NCBI RefSeq assembly: GCF_037975245.1
Contig: NC_092568.1
Coordinates: forward strand, 4,163,001 to 4,227,000
DNA: 64,000 nucleotides
Source of the DNA: Apostichopus japonicus
Lineage: Eukaryota; Echinodermata; Holothuroidea; Aspidochirotida; Stichopodidae
Reading direction: 5' to 3'
Numbering within the stretch: the stretch's first letter is position 1; every line of letters starts with the position of its first letter. The notes beneath the pieces were generated by a model, which made no database searches, was not told the origin of the DNA, and saw only the letters and a program-made list of their open reading frames with translations. Shown piece after piece: positions 10,932 through 23,329 of this stretch. The translations under genes and the position numbers were made by a program.

Positions 10932-10966
10932 GCACTGAGCAGGACTACCCTCATTAAAGATGACAA
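10932..10966 (+). repeat. Dispersed repeat tail, shared with 37880-37913
   Basis: Both loci share CACTGAGCAGGACTACCCTC followed by ATTAAAGA(T/A)GACAA, and then an A-rich stretch. This looks like the conserved 3' end of a LINE or SINE family. The rest of the element was not recognised. Confidence 0.6.
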
Positions 10967-10969
10967 AAA

Positions 10970-12100
10970 TAAAAAAAGAATAATGTCCTTGTTTGTTTAC
11001 AGCCAAAGTGTTTGCATTCCTCCAGTAGTGTTCTTGTCATGTTCTGGTCAGAGTTATTATCATATAAAACTATGTTTTAGATTCATTTATTGGATGACAG
11101 GAAAACGATCCGTTTTGTTTCATTTCGTTTATTTCAACTTTGCAAATATACAAAAAGGAACCAGGTGACGCAATTAGTAAGCTAATTCACTGCAGAAGGA
11201 ATTTGAAATTTGAGAAAAACTTCTGAAGTAAATTAGACGATCCGGTCATGATCGATATATTGATTAGCTCTAAAAATAATCTGGATTGCATTGATTGACT
11301 TAAATTTGTTTATAAATATTGACAGAGACAATGTACAGAGGCACATGCATATATGTTATATGTTATGTGCAAACAGTAACAATTGATGCACAGCTGTCTC
11401 TAATTGCTTCCAAAATTAGCAGAATACAGGCGGCTTTTCCAACTTCACTTAATGGTGGGGGTTGGAAGTGGTGATAGGGAGGGATACATTGACCAACTGA
11501 TGTTACAACAACAAAATTCACGCTAGAAAAATATGGGAGCAAATAAAAGATCTATACTCAGTATTATTTGGTACTTAAAAAGTGGCTCATCTGACCGATT
11601 AAGCCATTTTGACAATTCTTCCCTTTAATTAGCTCCAATGTTGAACTATATACTGTTTGCTAGGCATTGTATACGCCACTATATGTCTCAGCATTTATGA
11701 AGTTCAAGGCCCAATTATACTGCTTCCGAAAAGTTTATAATCCCCCTCCCCCTATCCCCTGCCCCCACCCCCACCCCCCATGTACACCTCCATACTTAAG
11801 GAATAGCTGGTCATGGAAAATGAATTCACCGGCCTTTGTTATATAAATCATATCATAGCCTATAATAAACAACAAATGTAAATTCAGATCTTAATTACTT
11901 GAAACAATTAATATATCAAACAAATAATTATAATGGCAAAATTGGTTCACTACAATATCCACAGTACTATCCACAGATATTAGTCATTGCTGCATTCTTT
12001 CTAAAAAACAAACTAATTAGCATTCTTCAAGTACTTAGACTAAGAGTCTCAGTGATGTGTCTGACCCTGCAAATTACTAGTACATTTTCAGGTAATTTAT
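10970..12100. other. Non-coding stretch
   Basis: A C-rich patch at 11743-11781 is the only clear low-complexity feature. Confidence 0.4.
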
Positions 12101-12104
12101 CCTA

Positions 12105-12235
12105 ATTGCATAGGATCTATATACTGCATGCATAGATGATACACTTAATGCATAGCCAATACACCAAATGCATGGAATATAATAAATGCATAGCCTATAC
12201 ATAGTCTCTAAACTAAATGCATAAATTATATAATA
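12105..12235. repeat. Degenerate short tandem repeat with TGCATAG words
   Basis: AATGCATAG or ATGCATGG recurs about every 20-30 bases, at least six times, separated by diverged ATACAC/CTATA spacers. Confidence 0.6.
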
Positions 12236-13765
12236 CTCATGATGAGATCCTTAGACCAATTCCAACTACAGTATATACAGTATACCCTGTTCTCGGTGTA
12301 ACTGTTTATGTGAAGAATAAAAGTGCACTATAAAAACTCACAATTCACATATGACGACTGTGGAGAATGGATATTAGCCATGTATCCATCCAAACTCTGA
12401 ATACATATATCATTGGTGAATCTTTTAATCGCAAAGTTGGAATTCCTCTTCTTTGTCACTTCCCACACAGGATCAACATTCTTTAATTTTTTATTTTTTA
12501 TTTTACATATACTGTGTAATATTCCCAGCCGTATAAACTATGATACCTAGTAGAAACATAGCCAACTTTTTAGCAATTCTGAAACAGTTTGAAATCATTC
12601 TGACGAACAATAAAAAATACTTCTCGTTATTTATGATAACGCTAATTATTTTGGGCCAAGTCCGGCCACTCAGCCGCTTTGTTAATTCAAATGTAAATTA
12701 TCTGATAGTACAGTGTGACAGCAAGTCCTTCCAACTCTTGTCTCTGATCTGTCTGGAACAATTTTGTTTTCACTCTGTAAATTCCCAGACATATTAAAGG
12801 TACCCTACTTTACATAAACTCCAAGAGCATCTTCATTTAGCCATTTATTACGACTGTGGCTCCAATGTTTAATAACCGTGTCATTAATCAGTAAAAGTCC
12901 TCGTTTTCCTCACAAAATGAGTCATAAAACACTTGAAGATCGTACTTTATTCCCAGATGCCCATTCTAGTTTATTTTCAAATCCATGATCTTCATTTCTT
13001 GTTTTGCTGGCTGGCAGGTGCAGGCCTAGCTGGTTTATGCAATGTCGATAAATTTTAGTTTTCAGATTTATTGTAAGAAATATCCTCCCTGGCCTGTTTC
13101 GTAATTTGTGCAACACACTTTTGGACGGCATTTATGCTAATGATTCATTGCCTGTACTAGTGGTAGTAGTAGTAGTAATTTTGATATTTTGCCTAGATTA
13201 TAAACTGAGCTTGGTTAACCCCGTTAACACTTCTGGGGGCTTGAGGGCCAGGTCAGTCCCTTCGGAATAATTATGTCAACAGGCCCCACTTTTTGAAGTC
13301 TTCATAAATCCATGGTATATTTATACATTCTTTACCCCATATTTGCCTCAGACCACCCTTATTGACTCCAAACACCATGGCTATAGCCTCACCTGCCCCC
13401 CCCACACCCCCATTCTCATATGGCCTGAAACTTTGTTAAATACTAAGGAATATATAGGATAAGCCAACACTTTTCTAACGCTTCATTTTTACATGAACTG
13501 CCACAGGTTAAACAGAGAGACCTGATAGAGATGCTATTTGTCTCATCTGTTATATTTCTATAATTGTAATAAAGGATCTGTGAAAATTTCTTAAAGATAA
13601 ACAGCAAAAGCAAAGGGATCTTAAAATCTGCAGTTTGTCATATTTTGCGAGAGAAAGTGACTGGAGAAATGCATGTAACACAGATTCTATCTCCTCTAGA
13701 CACACCAAGTTGGATTTCTTTTGCTTATAGACATTTTAGAAATACTTGAAGAAGATGAGCTCGGT

Positions 13766-13990
13766 GTCGTCATCATTTTGAGTTGACATGTACGAACGTA
13801 CTACGTACAATAGCGGAAGTCCCACTCGCTCGAAGACTAAATAGCCAAGGTGGGTTTCATTTTAGATATTAATACTGCAAGGAGATTACTATAGTTTGAC
13901 GTCATCGTAGTTCACGTTGTCACGTACGCACGTAAAACCCCCAAGTCCACGTGCACGAAGAATCAATTTCTGTCTCTGTGCTCACATGGA
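13766..13990. promoter_or_regulatory. Diverged direct repeat carrying CRE-like and ACGT-palindrome motifs
   Basis: Two related segments start near 13766 and 13898. They share, in the same order, GTCGTCATC / GACGTCATC, GTACGAACGTA / GTACGCACGTA, AAGTCCCAC / AAGTCCAC and CGAAG, at offsets of 125-134 bases. The second copy has a full TGACGTCA (13899-13906), the consensus CREB/ATF site, and a CACGTG E-box within TCCACGTGCAC. These are CpG-containing words in AT-rich DNA. A regulatory role is inferred from the motifs only; no adjacent gene was identified. Confidence 0.4.
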
Positions 13991-13999
13991 ACGAGCAAT

Positions 14000-16670
14000 G
14001 GACGTGATTGGTTATCTCTAGGAGGACACTGTGTAAATAAGAGGATGTAGTGGAGATGTTTCTCATTTATAGGCACATGTTACAAACAGAAATGTAGGAA
14101 TTGTCATAAATGTAAAAAAAAATCAAATATTATTTTTCAAATGAAATGTTGAAATGCTCCAAATTAGTACGTCTGCCTGTATGAGTATGATTGCAGTTGA
14201 CAATTAGTATGACTTTGCTAGAGTTATCATCTCGAGGTCACTATAGAAGTTCAATAGGTACGTGGTTTATGCAAATCATGATATCCCTGATTAATTTTTC
14301 GATGATTTTGTGCCTATTGTATTGAATTTGCGATTTAGCTCTTTCACTTGCAAATACATGTTAAAGAGTTCAAGAATACATGTGATCCACTTTGAAATAC
14401 AGGTTGTGGTACATATAGCACATCAAACACATGTCTAGAATATCACAATTCAAGCCTACAGCTATGATGCTACAAAAACTGCCACTGCTTGTACTTAAAA
14501 ACTATACTCACTGTCATTTACCTGCATTACAACATACATCAGTTTATTGTACAGGCTTTTGAGAGTAGCCCAATGGTATTTGCTGATAATAAACAGTAAC
14601 ATTGAGCTGATATGCTAGAAATCATGCCATTTCTTTGACAGCCTACCATTGTGAGCCGGCTTTAACACCATGTGTAATATATGTCAACTGGCAAATCCAC
14701 TAGCGCTTATAATAGCCATTAAAGAGCCAGTAGTTTTGAGGCCAGCTCATATGAATGCGTAGTCGAAGTATCGTTAACGTCATTGATAACGTCACGTAGA
14801 CTTGTCTTTGAGGGCAATCTTTATAACACTTTCTCTCCTCGAGACACCTTTTAATTCAACCTCTTCATGTTCGGGAACTTGAATAATCTGGTTGGTCGTT
14901 ATCAATCTACTTTGCATTTAGTTTCAATTTATAGACAAAGATCTCAAAAAAAGAAAGAAAGTACATTAAGTAGTCCGTTGGAATTTATCTAAGGGCAAAT
15001 AAATGATCGTGTATCTGTTTCCATGGAAACTCACTCGCCTCCTCGATCCCTTCCACTTCCTCTAATATAATACCCTATTCTCCTTATCCATTGTGCTATC
15101 TCTTACCCCTTGTGATATCCTCTGCTACTTTGGACTATCTCCCTTCTCTTCTGCCTCTTCCTGCTGCCTCTGAGAGAGAAGACAAATGCTATCATCATTC
15201 AGTCTAAGATGAAAATAAGATCTGCCATATACTAACTAAGTAAGGCCTACAGTTCAACTCTGTGGAGTCATTTATGGGTCACTTGCATAGTATTCCAGTC
15301 TGGACGGACTACATCAGAATGACGCAAGAATGTGTTACCATAGTAACATTGTGTATGTTCCAGTTTAGTTGAACTAGTTATTTGGGCAACCTGAAGTCAT
15401 GTGAGTTTTCCCAGGTTTTATTCTATATTATAATAGCCAGCATCCATGCATGCATACATGCCTGGACCGTGTCGTCCGTCATCAATATCAATTTGCTTTC
15501 CTAAGTGAAAATGTTCAGCCTGAGGTTATACCACGAAAACACTGATTGCTGAATAAAACACCTCCTTTTTACTAATTCTTGGTTTGGGAGCTCAGGGAAA
15601 GGTATTTTTTGTTTTCCCATTTTTCATGCTCTTTTGATATATTTTGGATTCAAAACTGTCACTGGATCAGGATACATTGAAGTGTTTCATTTCATTTCAT
15701 CCTATTTCTTAGTCAAATTTTCAATCCATCCCCCTTATGTTTTCTACTGTCACAATGTTGCTTTAGCAATCCTTCTGTTTTATTATGTTTCAATGTACTC
15801 AGTACTGTATAACCATGGCGGTTAGTGATCTCTGAATTTACATCCAAATTGAATTCAACTAAAGTCCAAGCAATAAACTACATCAAATGCAAATTCAATT
15901 ATAAGTTCAACAAAATAAATTTACAAGAAACTTGCAGAAGCTGGTCTCCTTTAGACCTGCAGTCTGCGTTTGCATACCGTAACTCATAAAAAAAAAGGGG
16001 TAATATAGTAAAACTTTACAAACTTTTTGTGTAATCTATTGGCATGTTTAAGGTCACTTACCTAAAGGGAATCATGTCGATTCATTTTGTGAACATGTGT
16101 CCAATCAACTCACGACCAATAATCGCAGTTACAGAAAGTTTGCTAATGAAAGGTAAACATGTATTCTGGCTAAGAGAGCGTTTAATAATTTAGAATGATT
16201 TTCACTAATACATGCACCCATAACGGTATTATTATTATGATTGGCCGTTGAATCAGAGAAGCTGATTGGTTCTTAATATATAGATGCATCATTTAATTGT
16301 GAAAGGATTATCTTAATGTTGTTTTTGTGTTGTTGTTTTTCATTCTCAATATTTTTTCCCCAAACTTTCAAGGATTATGGCTATTAATAAAATTTCGATA
16401 TCTTGGAAGGTGCCATTCATTGGAGCGATTGCTTGGAAGTATTCAATCAAGATAAAGTGAACTTTTTTCCTGTAAAGGTTAAATTTGGTACATAACTTTC
16501 ATTTTAATTTGATATAGCATAGACTATATAGAAATTTTGTTTTGGGTGTACTGCATCTAGGTATCACCTTTGGAAAGCTGTATTTAGTGAATTTGATACA
16601 GTCTGTCAAATTTGACCAGGAAAGAAAACAATAAGTCATGTAAAAAAAAACTTAGTCTGAGACATGAGTG
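14000..16670. other. Non-coding stretch
   Basis: A further pair of ACGTCA-type words (AACGTCATTGATAACGTCAC) lies at 14776-14795. No convincing coding exon was seen. Confidence 0.4.
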
Positions 16671-16677
16671 GCCATGC

Positions 16678-16770
16678 AATCCTGGAGGGATGGAGGTGGA
16701 GAGGGAGGGATACTGATGGAGGGAGAGGGGAGAGAGGAGAGGGAGGGAGGGAGGGAGGGAGAGGGGCCAT
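16678..16770 (+). repeat. Purine-rich (GGGA)n tract
   Basis: GAGG/GGGA words on the + strand, purest at 16738-16762. The frames that cross it on either strand are low-complexity. Confidence 0.85.
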
Positions 16771-17154
16771 GTAGGCAAGTATCAGTAGTTGGTGAAATTA
16801 CTACCACAAGAGTAGTACATGAAATGATATCAGTTAAACTAAGGAAAGGGCATGCGTCTGCAAAATTATGTTTTCAGCTAATTTTGGTGCCAAATGGTTT
16901 TCATAAGATAGGTGCCCACCCTCCCCCCCCCCCCCTCATTGATCTACCCAACTTTTCATAATTCTTCACCCGTCATTAGGCATAAATTAATCTTGAAAGC
17001 TTGGCATACCCATTACAAAATTGCTGGGATACGATATTCTATGTATGGAATTCGATGTTTAATATCTTGAAACTTTGTAGAAGCTGTTAATAACACGCTT
17101 ACTTTTTTAAATATAACTGCCTGATTAATAGCTACTCCAACTAATTGTCAACTT

Positions 17155-17310
17155 ATCAAATATATATTAAAAATAGTAAATATATATTAATATATATATA
17201 TAAATATATATTAAAAATATATATATATAAAAATATAAAATATATATATATATTAAATATATTAAAAATATATATATATATATATAAATATATGTTAAAA
17301 ATAGATCTAT
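17155..17310. repeat. (TA)n-rich low-complexity block
   Basis: ATATATATT and TTAAAAATA words alternate. The lysine/isoleucine/tyrosine frame across it is a compositional artefact. Confidence 0.9.
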
Positions 17311-17399
17311 TACATTATAAACAGAAACACATGTGGCTCAGCTTAAATGATGAATCGGTTAATATTTCAACCCAACGAAGAATGAGCTGTCAGTAGTTA

Positions 17400-20300
17400 T
17401 CAGGAGGTGTCTGGAATGTTTGTCCTATTTTTGGTGGGTTCTTTAATTATCTGTAAATAAAACAGAGCTATCTATACAGAGAGAAAATTCCCTTTTAATG
17501 AGTGAACATGCCAACGTTTGTTAGTTTAATTCCTTTACCAATTTCGCTACACTTGACTTTATCTTAGATGAACCTGTCATCTGCATCTCCCATCTCGATG
17601 GAAAGCAAAGGAACAGATTTCCAAGAGGTACTTCAGTTCTTAAGAGGAAAGTTTCCCAAATTAAACCTTTGAAAAACATCCCAAAATAAACAACTCCCAC
17701 CCATCTGCAAGAGCGTATAAATTTATGCGGCATTGACCTATTGTCCGACTGCCGAGCAGATCTGTCTCAGGCTTAGAGAGTAAAAGTTTGATATGCAATA
17801 TCTGTGAAATTTCATCATCGCCATCTCAGTAACCCTTTGTTGTGACTTTCTGTCTTGTTTGATCAAAATTAAATGGAAAAAAAAAATGTTGAAAATTATC
17901 TAAAAATGTTGATTTTTACATATTGTTGATTTTTACATATATCCATGTGAAATGGCCAATTTGTTGTTTTCCTGTTTTGTTTGTTTGTTTTTTATTAGTT
18001 TTTTGTGCGTGGGGTGTTTTTTCTCTCTCTTTCTCCTTTTTTTATCAATAAAGCGAATATGTCTATACTTTAGGTCTTTCCTTTTTTCTATCATCAATAT
18101 TTGCAATGTGCTCAGTTATTAATACCTTTTCTCAATCCGTGCCTCAAATTTCTGTTTTCCTCGGTTTACTGAGGCTGTCAAGAAGTATTCAATAACAAGT
18201 CCCCAAACTCCTTCAATTCCCAAGTGATGAATTTCTCTTTAACATATTGAGATTTTCAGATATATATGGGTGAGATTTTTTTTTTGTGGTGGTTTCATCC
18301 TTTTTCCTTCCTCTGCTGTTTTATTCTATGTTGTTTGCTGCTGTATAATAAAATGAACAGAATTTTTATGGATAGTGTGCAAACTTTGTGGCATTCCAGT
18401 TTGTGCTATTAATGGTTAAAAGGACCCAATCGGGTTTTGGTTATGGCTGGAAATTACTGGTAATACCGTACACTGTCATTTCATACTATAGTATTCAAAA
18501 AGGCCGTTCTCCTTAATTTCTTAGCTGCCACTTGAAAAATCATGCACGTAGCTAAAAGTATCTGCCTAATCATGCAGGGAAAAAAACATCAAAGTGTATT
18601 ATCTTTGCAGACTGCAAAATAGCAGCCAAAATTCATTTTGATTGTAAATTACAAACTGTGCAATTTGTAGATCTCTGTTTGACAGATGTAACTTGCCGCC
18701 TGTGAATTCAAACTGTTTTAAACAATATTATCGTCATGGCGATGCCAAAACAGTAAATTCTCAAACTTTTGCCAGGTTCTAAAACACAATGTGCTTTCTA
18801 TCAAGGTGACCTTGGTATAGGAAACTGCTGTCAAGGGGAGGGGTAAATTTTGGAAGATGAAGAATTATCAACCAACTACCTCCCCCCCCCTCCCCCTCCC
18901 TTTACACATATCTAGTTCACAGGAGGAAATGTGTGACAGAATATAACTGGTAAATTGTCACTAATTTTTACAGAAAGTTTAATATTAGGAACATTTAACT
19001 TATCCTCCCAAGCCACACACTCTTTTTCCTCAGACTACATTGGCCTAGTCTGTCATTACCTAGTGGAAAAGTCTCCATAATTTATCAGTCCCAGCTATAG
19101 CTAGGATGTCCCACTGATGATACTACATACTCCACATTTTAATTGTGGAACACCTATGATTTTATTGATTTTTTCTAATAATAACTTTGATTTAATGAAT
19201 AATTACATTGAGATTTGTCTCCGTTTCTTTGAAGCCACTATTGATTAATCCAACATCTCCTGCAGCTAAACACCATCAAGCTTAGCTCAAATTAAGCTGG
19301 ACAGACTAATCGTTCCACAATTTAATTAGCGTCCATTATAACACACACCCAAACGATCGATTGACAAATGTTTTAACCCCAAGTTATGATTTGACCTGCC
19401 TCCACAATAAAGCAACTAATTCACATGATCAGCTATATAGCTACCTGATCTGAGTCAGCTAGATTTGCTGATAATTTTATGTACTTAATTATCGCATATA
19501 TTATTCGATAGTCATTGTGCCATTTGCCCATGCGCTTGTCGTTAGTGTTATCAGTGGTGGTTGTCCATATGTGTTTGTTCTTTTAATTAAGTCAATTGAG
19601 TCTTCCCGGAAGTAACAGCTTGTGAAATCAAAAGGCCGGTTGAGCGACCGTCAGCTCCCACGAGATGATTTAAGCGAAGGTATTCCAGTGAAGTAGGATA
19701 TAATGGGTTGAAGCAATTAGCGCACGGTTAAACTTAGAAGTTCATCACAACTTTGTAAAAATACCGGGGAAAAAAGTCAGCATAGTGAAAAAATGTGTTG
19801 TAAAAACAATCTGCACTAGGTCCTGAAAAAGAGTTGATCATATGCTTGAAATATAATGTCAAATTTTTATGTAGGCATACATTTTACTCGGAGTAGACCA
19901 ATAAATAATACTCTTAATGAAGTGAGTTGATCTTCTCTGACTTATTCATTTTTGGTTGAGATTTAGAATCCAGCCACTTTACTTTATAAAGAAGGTTACT
20001 AGGAAGTAGTGCATCCCTAGGTTTTGTAGCCTGGACAGCTCAAATAATGGCATTAGATTCTTCAACCCCAGAAAAAGTATATTAACTTTCCTGTAACGAA
20101 AACAGTATATTATTTTAAACAAGAAATAGTGCCTTCTGAGACATAATTTAATAGGTTTAAATTAGAACTGCCTGCAATACAATACAGTAATATCCTATTT
20201 TTCAGTTTTCATGTGACGTTGAAAATGAGGGAGTGTACACCAACAGCCATCCACCCCCCCCCCTCCCCACCGGATCCACACTTGCTCTTCTATATTAAAA

Positions 20301-22995
20301 TTGCGTAAGGAAATCAGTCATAGTAATTTAAATTGGCTACAGTCAAATTCCAAATAATATCGTAAATAGTTCATGATTTCTAATTTGTACTTTATCCTTT
20401 CCCATATATGTGATTATTTCAGGTAATACTACAAATCTGATAAACTCTACGATCTGGTACAGCCACGACTGTAGTGACTAGGAGAATCATTATGAAAGGT
20501 TCACTCAGATGGTGGAGATCTTAGAGGCATATATTTTGATAAATTATGGTCGTATTTTGTGTCCTTAATTATGATACTATAGTTTCAGTAGAACCAACAG
20601 ACTGCTATACATTCATCCCTCTGAGTCCTTGGAGTATAGAACTTATGCGGACAACATATTAACCATCTAACTGTACGCATTTCCATTTTCTCTTCATTTA
20701 TTACTGAAGCAAGCAATTTTTGACTTTTGAGGGAAAAAAACTAACTACTTGATACTTTGAGCGATCTCACATTTCAAAGAATACTCGAAACCAGAAATGA
20801 CAGCCTGAGCATGTCATCGTCGTCGTCGTATGATCCACACGAGAGTCAGTTTCAAAATCAAACTGTGGTCAATCCCAGCGAGAGTATGACCTTGTCCTTT
20901 TCTCTCTCCTCATCTGAGTCGGTATGATTGCCAATTTTCAAACTGTCTTCCTTCGAGTCACACTGCAGTCCGAGAGGGCCCGCTGACTGGCAGAGTTTAA
21001 GTTTCTAAGAATTTACAGTACTGTATTAGTATGCAGTGTCGTATTTTTGGGGGAAAATATTCCTTGGCTTAAAAAACATGTAAATTGTTATACTGAGTTT
21101 ATGTAATTTTATGTTGAAGTTTATCCTTAACGTGATATGAAACTCAGTCATAGCTATAAATGTGTAATTCAAAGTGGTCTTATTCAATTTAATGTGGATA
21201 ATAGGATATATATGAAAATGGACTATTTTCTAGCATTGCCATAATATGCCAGTGCCATAAATTTGTGAAAATAGAACTTGAACTATTTAGTTTTGTTTTG
21301 GTACAATGGAATACCTATGGCTTAAAGCTATTTGCAGAATTTTTATTACCAAGTGATATAATCAGACTTTCCTAGACTATATGTGAGGTTGGTATTCATC
21401 CAAGAATACATTAATAGAAATATTGATTGACTAAGAATAGACTTTATTATAAATTTTACTCACCGAAAGCTAAAATATCCAAAGGATACTTCAATTTGCA
21501 TATATTCTGCTTTTTAAGGTATATCTTTACAGGATTTTAAGGGAATACTAACTTTATATTAAACACAAGAGGCCTCTGTTTTGGGTTTTCTCCTCAAGTT
21601 CTTCTTTTGGCCTCGGGTCACATTTTACTAGTGCTGTGGTTAAGTGTGCCATTAATTGAGTACTATGAAACCTAGCATTTTGGTTAGTGCTGGATTTGAG
21701 CACCGGATGTTTCTATCTAGGAGAAATCTACATTTTTCCCACCCAGCTGAAATGCAGCTCTTTGAAACAGTCAAAGGTGCAGACCGATGGTAAAAGTGTA
21801 AAGTAGATAGCCTGGACCTGATGTGAAATGTTTTACGTCAAATGCCATTCAGACATCACTCCCCGACATACATAATATATATGTGACTTCTTAAGGTGAT
21901 AATATAATTAAGTGCCTTTCAGGCGGATTATACGCTAGATAGCGATCCAAATACCTCGGTCAATCCATCTCAAACTCGTTCAAGATGTCACTTTAGGGAC
22001 CGTTATAACCTTATGCACATCCATGCATGTGATCATGTGATCAAGTAACCTGACTTTGAAGAAACAAGAAGTTCAATGACTAGCTCAGTATCAGTCGGAA
22101 TTGGAATTTACACGACTCACAAGTTTAAGCTTTCTGGTTTAGAGCTTGGAATGAATTTTTTGCCCAATTAATCCAATCACCTGCACTCCTCAGCCTCATC
22201 ATATTTCTTCTACTTCTTCTAGATTCCTTTCTATCTCTTTCTCAAATTGATAACTCTCTCTTCCAAAATAAATTTTTGTTGAAAAGAAAAGTGAAAAGGA
22301 CAGGGGTTATTTGTTGTGGTGATAATACTGTAATCTTAGCAGATATTTTAATGTCCTCCGGCACTTTTTTTCTCCGTGGAAATTTTTGGTCAAAAGGGAA
22401 AGGAAGAGGTTTCTTAATCCAATGAAAAATATCAATATAGTAATTATTTCTTCCGGGAATATCAAAATTGAAATTTTGTGGTCCAAAGTATATATTCTAT
22501 GTTCATGATCATATATATATATCTTGTTTGCAAAATGAATCTTTTTTTTAGAGTTACCTCAGAATTTCAGGTCTCAAATATAGTCAAATATTTTCTAATG
22601 TTCATTGACCACTGTAATAATTCATGAGGTAAATGTCTTGATTTCATCAAAACCCCTATAATCTTATCTAATTATGAGAGTAATATATGGAGAAATTAAA
22701 ACAACTTCCTAATTTGACCTTTGTTTGTAGGTTGAACCTACATGTAGACTCTTAAGGATGGATGTATTATACTTTAACATATCATCAATATTAGATTAAT
22801 ATACGTATATATCTTATACTCAGCTGACTTCATATTGAATGTTGAGTTATGTAATTGAACCATCCACAAATTTAAAGAAATATTGGAAATATCCTCTTAG
22901 CTATATCAAGTTTGGTTCAGGATGCCAATTGCAACAACTCATGTACAGCTATATACTATGTCTTCTACCCCTGTATGTAAAGCAGGATATCTCTA
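17400..22995. other. Long non-coding stretch
   Basis: C-rich tracts lie at 18882-18900 and 20252-20270. A short serine-rich frame with a donor-like end at 20803-20928 was considered and set aside. Otherwise the sequence is AT-rich without recognisable genes. Confidence 0.4.
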
Positions 22996-23025
22996 TCACA
23001 GAAGTTGTCTGAGTTTATTGTCCAC

Positions 23026-23230
23026 TAACTCCTCCCCTCTCTCCCCTCTCTCCCCTCTCTCCCCCATCTCCATTCTCTCCACTCTCTCCCCTCTCTCCCC
23101 TCTTGCCCCTCTCTTCCCTCCATCCTCTCCCTGCCCTCTCACCCTCTCTCCCTTCTCTCCTCTACATATCCCTCTCCCGTTCCTAAATTCCTTTTCCTTC
23201 CAATCCCCCCCCCATTTCCCTTATGGCCCC
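23026..23230 (+). repeat. (CTCTCCC)n pyrimidine tract
   Basis: CTCTCCCCT units run for about 120 bases and then degrade. They account for the Ser/Pro/Leu frames on the + strand. Confidence 0.9.
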
Positions 23231-23329
23231 TATCCTCTTCCTTCCTTCCTATATAACACTAATTCCCATTCCCTCGTTGCTCCATGCGTTCCTCCTTTCC
23301 GCCTCCTCCTCCTCGTCCTGTAACCTTGA

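Noticed and set aside
20803-20931. Serine-rich frame MSSSSSYDPHESQFQNQTVV ending at a donor-like TCG|GTATGA
   Set aside because: No convincing upstream acceptor, promoter or partner exon. The start overlaps a (CGT)n microsatellite.
22922-23323. 133-codon frame on the + strand
   Set aside because: It is a Ser/Pro/Leu translation of a CTCTCCC repeat.
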